A stretch of DNA of 64,000 bases from Sphingobacteriales bacterium (GCA_016708305.1 JADJGB010000010.1:638687-702686); one strand, 5' to 3'; positions 32,168 to 42,898 are shown, counted from the first letter of the stretch. The notes: generated by a model from the letters alone, not told the origin. A program made the numbers and translations.

Positions 32168-32490
32168 AATTTATTTTCGTCCGAGAAAAATGGGGAATGA
32201 CAAGCAACGCTATAAATATATGGCTTGTGGTCGAAGTATTGTTGGAGGATTAAGGATAAAAAGTGAAGATGTTTTAATCGAATATCTTTCAGGAAAACAA
32301 ACTTACACTCAAATAGCGGAGAAGTATAATTGCTCGAACAAAACCGTTCAGCGTAAAATAGACCAATCTTCCGCACAACAGAATAGAACATTTCCTTCTC
32401 GAGTTAATGTGTTAATGGGCAGTAATTATTTTTGAAAATCTATCGGAGTAATGGTATTCAAAGACAGTATAACAGGCGTAATTTTACTGA
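32127..32490 (+). pseudogene. Relic of a zinc-ribbon/HTH transposase (IS256 variant Zn-binding type)
   Basis: The frame reads KQRYKYMACGRS, the second half of a zinc ribbon with its first Cys pair lost, then SEDVLIEYLSGKQTYTQIAE, a helix-turn-helix, and RVNVLMGSNYF. A TGA at 32433-32435 interrupts; the same frame then continues KSIGVMVFKDSITGVILLK. This order matches the N-terminal part of transposases often annotated as IS256 variant Zn-binding. The catalytic core is absent: the relic stops at the 3' end of the APC permease gene. Confidence 0.72.
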
Positions 32491-33926
32491 AGAACCTCCT
32501 TTTTATTCCTTGCAATAGCAATATAATAAAGTGGTATCCCACTTAACACAATTATAAATCCCGGCCAGGTGTATTGAGGTTTGTATATGATAAGCAATAT
32601 ACAAAACGTGATACCCATTATGAAATAAATGAAGGGCAACACCGGATAGCCAAATGCCTTATAGGGTCTGTCTGCATCGGGGCGCTTCTTTCTGAGAATA
32701 AAAATACCGGCAATGGTGAGCATATAAAATAAAACCACTACAAATGAAATCATATCTAATAGCTGACCGTATTTACCGCTCAGGCTCCAGATACTGGCAA
32801 TGATGCATTGCACCCAAAGCGCCACTTTCGGCACACCCGCATTGTTCAACTGTCCGACATTTTTAAAAAACAAACCATCCTTAGCCATCGTATAATACAC
32901 TCTGGCACCTGCCAGAATCAAACCGTTGTTGCAGCCAAAGGTGGAAACCATGATTAATACTGCAATGACAATGGTGCCAAATTGTGGAAATATTTTATTG
33001 GCCGCATCTACCGCCACTCTGTCATCGGTCGGGAAAGCCAGTTCGTTGAGCGGCATCACATTCAGATACATCAGATTGGTAAATAAATAAATAATGGTAA
33101 CAATCAATGTACCCAACAGAAGGCTTAACCCAATATTTCGTTTTGGGTTTTTGATTTCACCGGCAATGAAGGTTACATTGTTCCATGCATCACTGCTGAA
33201 TATGGAACCCACCATTGCGGCTGCAATACCACCCATCAGCGCCGTACCGCCTATAGATTTCCAGCCGGAGGGCTGAAGCAATCCTTCGGAATTGGCAGTT
33301 CCAAAGTCTTGCATGGCAGTAAAACCGGTGGCAAGATTTTGGGCGAAGAAACTTTCCTTCACCAATAAAAAGCCAAATACAATGAGTAAAAACAGCGCCA
33401 GCAATTTGGTAGTAGTAAAAAACATTTGAATGCTTTTTCCTTCTTTCACCCCTTTGGAATTGATAAAAGTTAGTAATACTATGATGGCAATAGAAACAAG
33501 CCGACCGGAATAGACTTTTATAATGCCGGCATCAAACAAAAAATAATTATTCCCAAGTTGTGGAACCAAATAAGACAAAGCATTGGAGAAGGCCACACCC
33601 ACGGCTGCTATGGTGGCGGTTTGTATTACGGCAAAAAAACTCCAGCCATACAAAAAGCCCATGAGCGGATTATAGGCTTCTCTAAGATAAACGTATTGTC
33701 CGCCGGCTTTTGGAAACATTCCACTCAGTTCGCCATAACTTACGGCAGCTACCAAAGTCATAATACCGGTAAGCGCCCACACGGCAATCAACCAGCCGGC
33801 GCTACCCACATTTCGGATAATATCTGCACTTACGATAAAAATACCCGACCCGATCATTGATCCGGCAACAATCATAGTACCATCAAAAAGGGTGAGTGAT
33901 TGTTTGAAAGAATGTTGTTCAGCCAT
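32484..33926 (-). CDS. APC-family amino acid permease
   Basis: 480 residues with about 12 transmembrane segments, intact. TM1 carries the unwound-helix motif GSMIGSGIFIV, which binds the substrate alpha-carboxylate and amino groups in APC transporters, followed by TGIMTLVAAVSYGELSGMFP, typical of the LAT-like branch. It probably moves neutral or small amino acids by antiport or proton symport; specificity is not visible. Its 3' end touches the transposase relic. A terminator separates it from susD upstream. Confidence 0.92.
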   Translation of the reverse strand: MAEQHSFKQSLTLFDGTMIVAGSMIGSGIFIVSADIIRNVGSAGWLIAVWALTGIMTLVAAVSYGELSGMFPKAGGQYVYLREAYNPLMGFLYGWSFFAVIQTATIAAVGVAFSNALSYLVPQLGNNYFLFDAGIIKVYSGRLVSIAIIVLLTFINSKGVKEGKSIQMFFTTTKLLALFLLIVFGFLLVKESFFAQNLATGFTAMQDFGTANSEGLLQPSGWKSIGGTALMGGIAAAMVGSIFSSDAWNNVTFIAGEIKNPKRNIGLSLLLGTLIVTIIYLFTNLMYLNVMPLNELAFPTDDRVAVDAANKIFPQFGTIVIAVLIMVSTFGCNNGLILAGARVYYTMAKDGLFFKNVGQLNNAGVPKVALWVQCIIASIWSLSGKYGQLLDMISFVVVLFYMLTIAGIFILRKKRPDADRPYKAFGYPVLPFIYFIMGITFCILLIIYKPQYTWPGFIIVLSGIPLYYIAIARNKKEVLQ

Positions 33927-34000
33927 ATTACTATTTGAAAAAATAAAACAAGATAAGTATAAATTGTAAGTTCTAAAATAAAAACAAAAAAAAGTATAAA

Positions 34001-34028
34001 AAAAACCGCCTCATGGGAAGCGGTTTTT
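34001..34028 (-). terminator. Terminator between susD1 and the APC permease
   Basis: AAAAACCGC (34001-34009) pairs with GCGGTTTTT (34020-34028) around a ten-base loop. A-rich on one side and T-rich on the other, it could act in both directions. It follows the susD1 stop by 22 bases. Confidence 0.8.
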
Positions 34029-34050
34029 AAATACCAATATATTTAGATTG

Positions 34051-35609
34051 TTATTTTACATCCCAAAATATTTTGGTAGTAATATTATCAGCAGCAGATA
34101 CTGCATTATAATTAGCTTTGTTTAAATCCTTTTCTGAGCCAGGATATAAAAGTCTGGTTGGAATATTTGGTGAAATAGAAGAACTACCATCAGTGGGGAA
34201 TGACAATGAAGGTAATTTTGTTCTCCGCCATTCGGCCCAAGCCTGATTAGCCTGCATAATATTGAAATCAATCCATTTTTGAGTTGCTATTTTAGCCAGA
34301 TTATTTGAACCATAGGCAACCAAAGAATTACTCAAATATGCAGTAATGGCAGCTTCGGAAGGTGCGCTTTCTTTTGTTCCCGCAGCATAGGATGTGTTAT
34401 TATTTACAGCTACCCAAAAAGCAATGGACTGCCTCACTCCATTTTCATAAGCTGCTTTTGCATCACCCCCGCCCCATCTTTCGTAGGCTTCTGCTTTTAA
34501 GAATTGTACTTCTGCCGCAGAAATAAGAATTCCTGGAAGCATGTAATTTTCTGAAAAAGTAGTGGAATCCCATCTTGAAAAGAGGTTTGCAGTAACGCCT
34601 GTAGTTACCTGAGCTTCGGTGAGTGTGTTATTGATACCCTGATACGTATTGTTAGCATTTTTTGTAAAATAAACTGCTAAACGAGGTCGTTGGAAGGCAA
34701 CATAATATCATTCACCATTTTACCAGGAGCAAAAGGATTAACACCAAAACCATTTCTTACTTCATTCTTATCACTCGGCAATAAACTACTGGTCAAACTA
34801 TTCGCCTGAATTACTGCACTTTCAGATGAAGTATTAATAATTGGATAAGTCGAAGGGTTCCCAAGAATGGTTTGAATCAGGGTCTTTGAAGCGTTTTCAT
34901 CTTTAAATGAGGTTCTCATTGCCAGCCGCAATATAAGAGAGTTGCAGTATTTGCGCCATTTTATTAAATCACCTCCATTTACATAGTCATAAGCTTTAAG
35001 CTGATTACCATAAAAACTAGAAGGTGAAATTGTAGCCAAATAATCTGAAATTCTTTTCAGTTCAGTCAATGCGCTGCCATATAATTCTGACTGCTTATCA
35101 TAAGAAGGTAATATTATTTTTCCCTCAGCATTCAACCCACCAGACTTTGTGAAGGGAATATCTCCAAATAAATCAACTATCTGAGTTGCCTGATCATAGA
35201 GAAATATCCTTGCAGTTTCAAGAAATAATTTATAGCCTTCCTTTTCGGCGTCGGATTGTAGTTTATTATAATACTTTTCCAATTCTCTGTAGATTGCAAT
35301 ATCATGGGTAAAGAAATAATCCCAACGTGTTCCAGTATAATTGGTAGGTTGCTCATAAACACCTTTACCATTTGTGTATCCGCTGGTTTGGCTATATGTA
35401 CCCAAAACAGGAATATGAAAAGTATATAAGTTCCAATATCTGGGCATTACTTTTTCATGGGCAAAAATGCCGGCATATAACCTCGGCACATCAGCTGTAA
35501 CAGCCTTTTCCGGATTATAAAAATTGTCATCAATTACACTCTTTTTGCAACTACTGAATACCGAAAATATCAGTAGTATTAATGTGTATAAAAGAATATG
35601 TTTTTTCAT
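34051..35609 (-). CDS. SusD/RagB-family outer-membrane lipoprotein 1, one frameshift
   Basis: About 519 residues. The leader MKKHILLYTLILLIFSVFSS ends before the lipobox Cys (SSCKKS). Helical SusD-like_2 features follow, including RWDYFFTHDIAIYRELEKYY, RIFLYDQATQIVDLFGDIPF and, near the end, WAEWRRTKLPSLSFP and LYPGSEKDLNKANY. The frame breaks near 34682 by one base, where NDL should continue LAVYFTKNANNTYQG. It caps the SusC1 transporter as a surface glycan-binding lid. It starts 24 bases downstream of susC1. Confidence 0.92.
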
Positions 35610-35633
35610 TTTTTATTAGTTTAATTATTAATA

Positions 35634-38600
35634 TTAAAGTGACAGACGGATGCTCATGCCTACAGATCTGGTGGCAGCATTAGCGCTACCTGCTGAGGTA
35701 GCCCTGCTTACCCAGTTTGTTCCTGTTCCATCTTCCGCATCCACATAGGGTAGTGTTTTATAAAAGTAGAATAGATTACGGCCATAAACAGACAAAGTCA
35801 AATTTTGCAGGTTCCATTTAGAATTAAGTCGTACAGGAAGCACATAAGACAAAGAAGCTTCCCTAAGTTTTATATAATCATTATTATAAATAGCTCCCTC
35901 GTATAAACTACCCGATGCATAACCAGGCCATGAACCCCACTGGTAAGTAGTGAGATAATAATTGCCGGCATCTACAATGGAAGTGTTTTTTTGGCCACCT
36001 TCGGTTACACCGTCAAGAACAATACCGTCATGAAATATTTTCTCACCATTTGGACCTGATGTTGCATTTGCATCAGCCTTAATATAATTTCCGTCCTTAT
36101 TATAATAAGCAATACCGCCATGTTCTGCATCTCGTCCAAACAGGGAATTGTCATAAATACCTGCGCCCCTTTGATACAGCAAACCTGCAGATGTTACCTG
36201 TCCTCCAAAATTAAAGTCGGTTACAACATTTAAACTTAGGTTTTTATAACTAAAAGTATTAATAAAGCCGCCAACAACCTTTGATTGAATATTTCCGGCA
36301 TAAACCATTTTACTGTAATCAACTACATAAAACCCATCGTCATTAATTAAATATTCACCCGAAGAACTCAATTTTCTCTTATACACATATATATCACCAG
36401 CCTTTTTATTTACTTCCGCTTTTACAATCATAGAGCCGTTATCAATATTTCCTAGTGTAAGTTCATCCAAATCAGGCATCAGTTTGGTAACTTTATTATT
36501 GTTAAAGGCAAGATTTAATCTTGTGTCCCAATTGAAATTATCTCCCTTTATTGGAGTTCCGTATAAACCAATTTCAAGACCAGTTGACTGCATAGTACCC
36601 ACATTCACCAATACAGATGAAGCGCCTGTTGATGCAGGAATCGACAATGGTAATATTTGATCTATAATTTTATCTCTATACCAGGTAAGGTCAACACCTA
36701 ATCTACTTCCAAAGAATCTGTTTTCCCAACCTAATTCAATATTGTCTTTTCTTTCATTTTTCAAATCCTGATTGCCATAGCTTGAAGGTGGCGTAAGAAT
36801 GGGAACTCCCTGAATACTTCCAGCATTATAAATTACGTTTGCTCTATACATACCGGGCGGGTTACCTACGGTACCCCAAGAGGCTCTTAACTTACTGTAA
36901 TTAATCGCCTTTGGTAATTGAAAGGCATTGCTTAATTCAAATGCACCACTCACACCTCCATAATAGTAAACGTTATTCCCGGGGAACAGTGTTGATGATC
37001 TTTCCTGCCTAAAAGTACCTTCAACAAACAGGAAGTTTCCATAATCCACATTCAAAATTCCAAATAGACCGTCCTTAATCAATTTGGCACGAGATGTTGA
37101 TCCTGATGTTGGTGTTGTTTTAGAAGCGCTGAGACTAAACCAGTTTTCCGTGGTCAAACCATCTCTGGTACCTGCACTGGTATATCTATAGTCCTCTACT
37201 CTTGCCTGATAACCTATTGATGGGGTTAAAGTCACTTTGGGAGAAATTTCAGCTTCATAACGTAATAACATGTCGCCATAGTTAATTAGGTATCTGTTAT
37301 GAGCTGTACCATAATAACCACTTGCACCAAACGAAAGCGGCTGTGTGGATCGTTCTTTATTTTCTAGGAAATAACTTGTGAAGTCATTACCATATCTTCC
37401 CCGAAGACTTAATCCTTTGAAAATTTTATAATTAAGTGTAAGAGAATTCATCAAGCGATTAGTACTTTCATCATAACTATTAGCCAATTGATTCCATAAG
37501 AAATCAAGAAAGTCATATCCTCTAATTGAATACTTAATTCTTTCATCAGGATCCAAATTAGAGTTGAAAGGAACATATTTGTATCCTTTTGTTGTCTGAT
37601 ATTTATTTAAATATACATCCATTCTGTCAACAGGGCTAACAAAACCTCCATAGTTATTGGTAAGATAATAAACCTGTCGGGGACGGTTATGTACAAATTC
37701 ATTAATATACGTAGAAACAAGATCCATTGAAATTTTAGGTGTAACTGTGAAAGAACTGTTCAGATTGAATGTATTTTTTTGCTGATTACCACCTCTCTGA
37801 ATACCGGTATAGTCGTTTCTGGTGTAGGATAAGCGGTAATTGTATTTATCTGAAGAATTGCTTAACGCTATATTTGCATTCGTATTATTACCTGTCCTAT
37901 AAAACTTTTCCCAGATTGTTCCCTGAGAGGTATATGGCCTCATTTGCCCATCCCACCAATAAACTTCTCTGCCGTCAACCTTTGGTCCAAACATGGCATA
38001 GGCTCTGAAAATTGGATAAACAACCTGTTTGCCATCAACCGTGGTATGTATCCAACCCTCATCATCAGCCCCAAATGAATTTTTATTAGTAGCCCTATCA
38101 TACCCAGGTCCATATTGACTTTGATATCCGTTGGGAATATAAGCCTTCTCAAGACTACCAGTAAGATTAACATCTATACCCAACCCTTTCTTTACACCTT
38201 TTCCATTTTTAGTTGTAATTACAATAACACCAAAGTTCGCATCAGAACCATAAATAGCTGATGCAGCTGCACCTTTTAATATATTGATACTTTCGATATT
38301 CTCTGGATTGATATCCAGCAAACCATTACCGTTAATTCTTTGGTTTCCGCCCCAATATCCGTCATTATTGGCATCTCCGTTTCTTACAACCACTCCATCC
38401 ACCACCAATAAAGGCTGTGCCTGACCTGTAATTGAAGAAAGACCTCTGATCTGAATACCCACAGCGCTCGTTGCGCCACCGGGGTTACTAGTAATAGTTA
38501 CACCGGGTGCCTTCCCGTACAAAGCAGAAGCAAAGTTGGTTGGCGCTGCTTTTATTATGTCTTTTGATGCAATAGTTGTAACAGCATAACCCACTTTTCT

Positions 38601-38954
38601 CTGGTCTCGTTTAATACCCAGTGCTGTAACTACCACTCCTTCCATCTGATCTTCGCCCCTCAGCATCACAATATTCAGTGAGGCTTGATTTCCTACAGTC
38701 ACCGATTGTGTTTTAAAACCAACGGATGAAAACTCAATTATTTGATTGGCATTTTGAATAGTAACTGAAAAATTACCATCTTCATTTGTAACGCCGCCTA
38801 CTTTAGATCCCTTAATAACATAAGAAACCCCTGCCATTGGCGAACCATTTTCGTCCATGACCGTTCCGGTTACGGTTCGTTGTTGTGCATAGCCCACCAG
38901 CACTAAACAACTTGCTAATACCGAAAACAGCAACTGTTTGATTGTTTTCTTCAT
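35634..38954 (-). CDS. SusC/RagA-family TonB-linked outer-membrane transporter 1
   Basis: 1106 residues, intact. Signal peptide MKKTIKQLLFSVLASCLVLV(GYAQ), a carboxypeptidase regulatory-like domain (GTVMDENGSPMAGVSYVIKG), a plug with the SusC signature ILKGAAASAIYGSDANFGVI, then a 22-strand beta-barrel ending VGMSIRLSL. It imports oligosaccharides with SusD1, powered by TonB. The ROK regulator lies 29 bases upstream on the same strand, so regulator, transporter and lid form one operon. The first ~35 codons are almost identical to susC2, while the remainder differs. Confidence 0.96.
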   Translation of the reverse strand: MKKTIKQLLFSVLASCLVLVGYAQQRTVTGTVMDENGSPMAGVSYVIKGSKVGGVTNEDGNFSVTIQNANQIIEFSSVGFKTQSVTVGNQASLNIVMLRGEDQMEGVVVTALGIKRDQRKVGYAVTTIASKDIIKAAPTNFASALYGKAPGVTITSNPGGATSAVGIQIRGLSSITGQAQPLLVVDGVVVRNGDANNDGYWGGNQRINGNGLLDINPENIESINILKGAAASAIYGSDANFGVIVITTKNGKGVKKGLGIDVNLTGSLEKAYIPNGYQSQYGPGYDRATNKNSFGADDEGWIHTTVDGKQVVYPIFRAYAMFGPKVDGREVYWWDGQMRPYTSQGTIWEKFYRTGNNTNANIALSNSSDKYNYRLSYTRNDYTGIQRGGNQQKNTFNLNSSFTVTPKISMDLVSTYINEFVHNRPRQVYYLTNNYGGFVSPVDRMDVYLNKYQTTKGYKYVPFNSNLDPDERIKYSIRGYDFLDFLWNQLANSYDESTNRLMNSLTLNYKIFKGLSLRGRYGNDFTSYFLENKERSTQPLSFGASGYYGTAHNRYLINYGDMLLRYEAEISPKVTLTPSIGYQARVEDYRYTSAGTRDGLTTENWFSLSASKTTPTSGSTSRAKLIKDGLFGILNVDYGNFLFVEGTFRQERSSTLFPGNNVYYYGGVSGAFELSNAFQLPKAINYSKLRASWGTVGNPPGMYRANVIYNAGSIQGVPILTPPSSYGNQDLKNERKDNIELGWENRFFGSRLGVDLTWYRDKIIDQILPLSIPASTGASSVLVNVGTMQSTGLEIGLYGTPIKGDNFNWDTRLNLAFNNNKVTKLMPDLDELTLGNIDNGSMIVKAEVNKKAGDIYVYKRKLSSSGEYLINDDGFYVVDYSKMVYAGNIQSKVVGGFINTFSYKNLSLNVVTDFNFGGQVTSAGLLYQRGAGIYDNSLFGRDAEHGGIAYYNKDGNYIKADANATSGPNGEKIFHDGIVLDGVTEGGQKNTSIVDAGNYYLTTYQWGSWPGYASGSLYEGAIYNNDYIKLREASLSYVLPVRLNSKWNLQNLTLSVYGRNLFYFYKTLPYVDAEDGTGTNWVSRATSAGSANAATRSVGMSIRLSL

Positions 38955-40331
38955 ATTTGCTTTTTTTAATTTGAGTGAAAAAATTAGTTATTAAATATTC
39001 TTTCGGTTTTATTTAAGTCTATATTTATTGCTTCAAAATGCTCCATCACCATCGCTGCAGCGCCTATCAGACCTGCTTCTTCGCCCAACTTCGAAATTTT
39101 AATCTCGGTATGCTCTGCTATTTTGGGAATGCAGTGTTCATTGATGGCTATCTGTACCGGCGCTATCCATACCTTGCCGGCCAAGGATCCTATCCCGCTA
39201 ATCACCACTAATTCAGGATTTAACAAATGTATCAATATAGAAATGCCTCTGCCTATGTGATAAGCCGACTCAGAAATGACTTCAATCGAAAACTTATCGC
39301 CTTCTTTGGCAGCCTCCAGTATTTTGTGGGCTGATTTTTCAATGTCTTTTTCTGACAAATCCTCTAAAACAGTCAGTTCTCCTTCAGCCATTTTTTTTAT
39401 CGCCTTTTGAACTATAACCACCAGCGAAGTCTCGGTTTCAAGACATCCGTACTTACCGCAACTGCACAATTTATGATTATCAAATAGTGAAATATGACTG
39501 AACTCTCCGGCAAAACCATCATGGCCTTTAAACAACTCCCCTTTAGAAATAATTCCTAACCCTACTCCCCAACCAATATTGATGACCATTACATTTTTTC
39601 TTCCAAAAGCAGCGCCCCATTTCAGTTCGGCCAATGCAATCAAACTGGAGTCATTTTCAATAAAAACAGGTAATTCCAATTCATTTTCAAGCGCTTCTGC
39701 CAGTGTACTATTTTCCGTATGCAGAAATGAATAATTGATTCCTTTTATGGAGTCAACAAATCCCGGCATTCCTATTCCTATTCCGACCACCTTATCCTGA
39801 CGGTCTATCCGATTAAGAAATGTTCTTAAAATTTTTATCAACTCTTCTGTACCCAAAGGATTATTTGTAAGTACCAGATTGTGTTTTTCGATTTCACCAA
39901 CTATTTCATTTTTTTCATTAATCAAGGCTATTTTGGTTATCAACTGATCCATAGCAACAGATATCACCAGCAGGCTGCCCTCTGTTAAGGAATATAACAA
40001 TGGCTTTCGCCCACCCGTTGATTCAGCATATCCGCTTTCAAATACTTTTCCCTTCTTAACCAGATCATTAAGGCCTTGGGTGGTCAAAGGAATACTTTTC
40101 CCTGTCAATTCACTTAATTCTGTGCTACTTAATTCCTTATGAAAAAATAAATGCTTTATCAACTGTGCAAAAAAAAGATTCCTTTTATGTGAAACAAGAG
40201 CCACGTTGTAAAAATATTCAGTTAATAAATAGTTAACAAAGTGTAAAGATAAAAGTCTTTTTATAATTTCCAAAAATGTTTTTAAATTTTTTAAAAAGAA
40301 TGAATGTGATTTTTATTATGTTTTATAAGAA
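38850..40331. repeat. Duplicated unit, copy 1: ROK gene plus 5' end of susC
   Basis: From 38850 (inside susC1, TTCGTCCATGACCG) to 40331 (TTTTATAAGAA, upstream of ROK1) this sequence matches 48545-50015. Differences are about a dozen single- or two-base indels, nearly all deletions in copy 2, plus one or two substitutions (for example CGGTCT/CGATCT). Outside these limits the two loci differ completely. Confidence 0.93.
38984..40204 (-). CDS. ROK-family transcriptional regulator 1
   Basis: About 407 residues. An N-terminal winged helix (HKRNLFFAQLIKHLFFHKEL ... TELSELTGKSIPLTT) is followed by a ROK sugar-kinase-like fold with GIGIGMPGFVD, the zinc motif CSCGKYGCLE after GEFSHISL, and GEEAGLIGAAAMVMEH near the end. 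NagC/Mlc-type repressors of this family bind amino sugars or glucose. No ATG exists near the start. TTG at 40273 would add 23 residues read from promoter-like DNA, so I prefer GTG at 40204. It leads the operon with susC1 and susD1. Confidence 0.9.
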   Translation of the reverse strand: MALVSHKRNLFFAQLIKHLFFHKELSSTELSELTGKSIPLTTQGLNDLVKKGKVFESGYAESTGGRKPLLYSLTEGSLLVISVAMDQLITKIALINEKNEIVGEIEKHNLVLTNNPLGTEELIKILRTFLNRIDRQDKVVGIGIGMPGFVDSIKGINYSFLHTENSTLAEALENELELPVFIENDSSLIALAELKWGAAFGRKNVMVINIGWGVGLGIISKGELFKGHDGFAGEFSHISLFDNHKLCSCGKYGCLETETSLVVIVQKAIKKMAEGELTVLEDLSEKDIEKSAHKILEAAKEGDKFSIEVISESAYHIGRGISILIHLLNPELVVISGIGSLAGKVWIAPVQIAINEHCIPKIAEHTEIKISKLGEEAGLIGAAAMVMEHFEAINIDLNKTERIFNN

Positions 40332-40343
40332 CAATGAATTGTA

Positions 40344-40421
40344 ATCGAGTAGGAAGTAAGGGATTATTTCCCTTACTGTCCTCTCACACCACCGTGCGTA
40401 CCGTTCGGTACACGGCGGTTC
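40344..40421 (-). ncRNA. Group II intron domains V and VI
   Basis: Domain V (40421 to 40385) can fold as a hairpin from GAACCGCCGTGTACC through GGTACGCACGGTGGTG, with CGC as a possible catalytic triad. Domain VI follows: GAG, AGGA and AGTAAGGGA pair with TCCCTTACT, TCCT and CTC, leaving one unpaired A at 40350. This bulged A is seven bases from the proposed 3' end, the spacing expected of a branch-point adenosine. Confidence 0.75.
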
Positions 40422-40642
40422 CTTGCTTTTACATCAGTCTTGATGTGTTTGACGTTGTTTTCAATTGTCCTCGTGACACAATCACTCTTACTTATTTTTG
40501 GATTCCGTCCTATTTTATAGTAAGGAGCCTCCTTTGAGGAGCATCTGACTAAATCATTTGGCAATATTCATTTACTATCTAACTGTATCCCTTCGTCCAA
40601 CCCCGTATTGCTTTACTAAGATAGTTTATTGATTTTTGCCGG

Positions 40643-40906
40643 ATGGAAACTAACAATACCTCCGACCGTGCCGGTATAATGCACGCCCACATTGAAGCCT
40701 GCCGCACAAGCGGCCAAACGGTTGTATCTTATTGCAAAGAACACCGGCTTGCGGCATCCAAATATTATTACTGGCAAAAACGGTTGCCTATTAACGCAGC
40801 GACCACACCCACTTTCACGCAGGTGACACCGATAGCCACCCATGGCAGTGCCGCAACTATCTGCTACCCTAATGGGTGCGGCTTGAGTTGGGCAGTATTA
40901 ATGTAG
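40643..40906 (+). CDS. tnpA: IS66 accessory protein TnpA (copy 2)
   Basis: 87 residues, METNNTSDRAGIMHAHIEAC onward, identical to copy 1 apart from position 3 and the last residues (GCGLSWAVLM against GVRPGWAVLI). HTH-type IS66 Orf1. Frame intact. Confidence 0.88.
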   Translation: METNNTSDRAGIMHAHIEACRTSGQTVVSYCKEHRLAASKYYYWQKRLPINAATTPTFTQVTPIATHGSAATICYPNGCGLSWAVLM

Positions 40907-40925
40907 CCGTTTTAAAAGAGCTGCT

Positions 40926-41272
40926 ATGTTGCATCTAAACTCCGCTTGTCGCTACTTTTATTACAACGGCACTGCTGATTTTCGCAAGGGAGCCTACGGG
41001 TTGAGCGGCCCGGTGCGCAACGAGATGCAACAGGATGTGCTGAGTGGCGACGTATTCATTTTTATTGGCCGGCGTGGTAACAAAATAAAATTACTACAAT
41101 GGGATAGCGATGGCTTTGCGCTCTATGAAAAAGGATTGGAGCAGGGCACTTTTGAAAGACCTCCCGCCAGCCATAACGATCATTTTTGCATCACCTCACA
41201 GCAATTACAATTTATTTTTCAGGGTGTAATTTTAAAAACGGTGCGACAAAAATCAGGTTTACCTGCCAATAA
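40926..41272 (+). pseudogene. tnpB: IS66 accessory protein TnpB (copy 2)
   Basis: Reads correctly through the region where copy 1 is broken (FALYEKGLEQGTFERPPASH), but has one A fewer in the run at 41248-41252 (CGACAAAAATC against six A in copy 1). This removes the stop that gives copy 1 a 115-residue TnpB and fuses the frame to tnpC as a single 424-codon reading frame. Restoring the A puts the stop at 41270-41272. Together the two copies give one good tnpB. Confidence 0.85.
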
Positions 41273-41333
41273 TTCCACTATTGCCATACTGTCTGAAATA
41301 CCTGTCAATACTGCATTTCAGGCAATTATTAGC

Positions 41334-42898
41334 ATGATATTTGTACTACCTGTAAACATCTTGCAAACAGTTTCACATATCGCTTCCGGCAATAGTTTTA
41401 TAGACTACAAAATCCTCTTTGAACAGGAAAGGAGTCACAATATTGAATTGCGATTACAGATACAATCGCTACAGTTGCAATTAGCCGAATTAAAGAAAAT
41501 GCTCTTTGGCGGCAGGGCAGAGAAGTTTGTAACAGCAAATGCAACCGCCGTTTCACAGCCTGAATTATTCCCTGATGATAAACTGGGGCAGATAGACGTG
41601 GTAAAAACCACACTGGTAAAAGAATATCAAAAGCAACAAACCAAACTTACCGTAAAGCATCCCGGACGTAACCCTTTGCCGGAAAGCCTTCGCCGCGAAG
41701 TAATAGAGCTGATGCCCAAAGAGGATGTAAAAGGTTTGCATCCCGTTGGTAAAGAAATTACCGAAAAGCTGGAGTACCGGCCCGGCGAGTTGTTTGTGAA
41801 ACAATATGTACGTCCCGAGTATATCAAACCTTCAAATGATGGATTAAACGCAAGCCGCATCATTGCTTCATTGCCGGCCATGCCGCTTGAGAAATCTGTT
41901 GCAGGCGCATCATTGCTTACGCATTTGCTGGTAAGCAAGTTTGTGGACCCATCTGCCGTGTATCGCCAGTTAGCCATCTTCAAACGTCAAAATGTAAACA
42001 TCAATCACAGCACGGTAAGCGGCTGGATAAAAGATGCGATGCGGTTGATTGAACCGGTTTACGACCTGCATTGCTGGCAGGTTTTGAATACAAACTATTT
42101 GAATGTGGATGAAACCACGATAAAGGTTTTGGATAAGGACAAAAACAAACCACACATACAGGATACTATTGGGTGTATTACGATACGCAACGAAAATTAG
42201 CGTTGTTCGATTATCAGCTCGGGCGTGGCGCTTTGTATCCCAAAGCTATGTTGCACAAGTTTAAAGGCTATTTGCAAACAGATGGCTACGATGCTTACGA
42301 AACTTTCGATAAAGTAGAAGGCGTTACCCTTTTGCTGCTGGGCGCATCGCGCAGAAAATTTTACGAAGCCAAAGATTACGACAAAGCCAATGCGGATGCG
42401 GTTTTGAGCCTGATACAGGATTTATATAAAATAGAATCCTATTGCCGCGATGAAAACTTTACGCCGGAGCAAATAAAAACCATCGGCATGAACATGCCCT
42501 ACCCGTATTAAACAATTTGCAAAGCACATTAACCGAAATGTTGCTCACCAAAAGGTATTACCCAAAAGTCCTTTTGGCAAGGCCATTGCTTATACATTAA
42601 CACGATGGCAGAAATTGTGCGTGTACACCACAGACGGCATTTTGCAAATCGATAATAACCTTATTGAGAACGCTATTCGCCCTGTGGCGCTGGGGCGCAA
42701 AAATTATCTGTTTGCCGGAAGCCACGAGCGGGCCAGGATGCAGCAATGCTTTATAGCCTGTTCGCCACATGCCGCCTGCACAACATCAATCCCGAACACT
42801 GGCTTACCCACGTATTCGAAAAAATCAACAGCGCCAAAAAGCAAAACCTATACCAACTGCTGCCACAAAACTATGATGCCAACTTTAAACAACAATGA
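41334..42898 (+). pseudogene. tnpC: IS66 transposase TnpC (copy 2), frame-broken
   Basis: Same domains as copy 1: leucine-zipper coil, FGGRAEKF, NVDETTIKVL, LQTDGYDAYE and IDNNLIENAIRPVALGRKNY. Breaks near 42142-42160 (KDKNKPHIQ), near 42340 (TLLLLGASRRKF replacing TPFCCWAHARRKF), at 42508 (MPYPY and stop, shared with copy 1) and near 42735 (GGCCAGG lacking CA). Between them, copies 1 and 2 allow nearly the whole protein to be rebuilt, except at the shared break. Confidence 0.88.

Noticed and set aside
40373..40564. Minus-strand frame of 63 codons in the 3' part of the intron
   Set aside because: It lies across intron domain V and has no reverse transcriptase or maturase motif; not a maturase remnant as far as I can see.
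40926..42200. TnpB-TnpC fusion protein in IS66 copy 2 (424 codons in one frame)
   Set aside because: Copy 1 has one more A in the run (six against five) and then gives a TnpB of 115 residues with a proper stop. The fusion is most simply a one-base loss.
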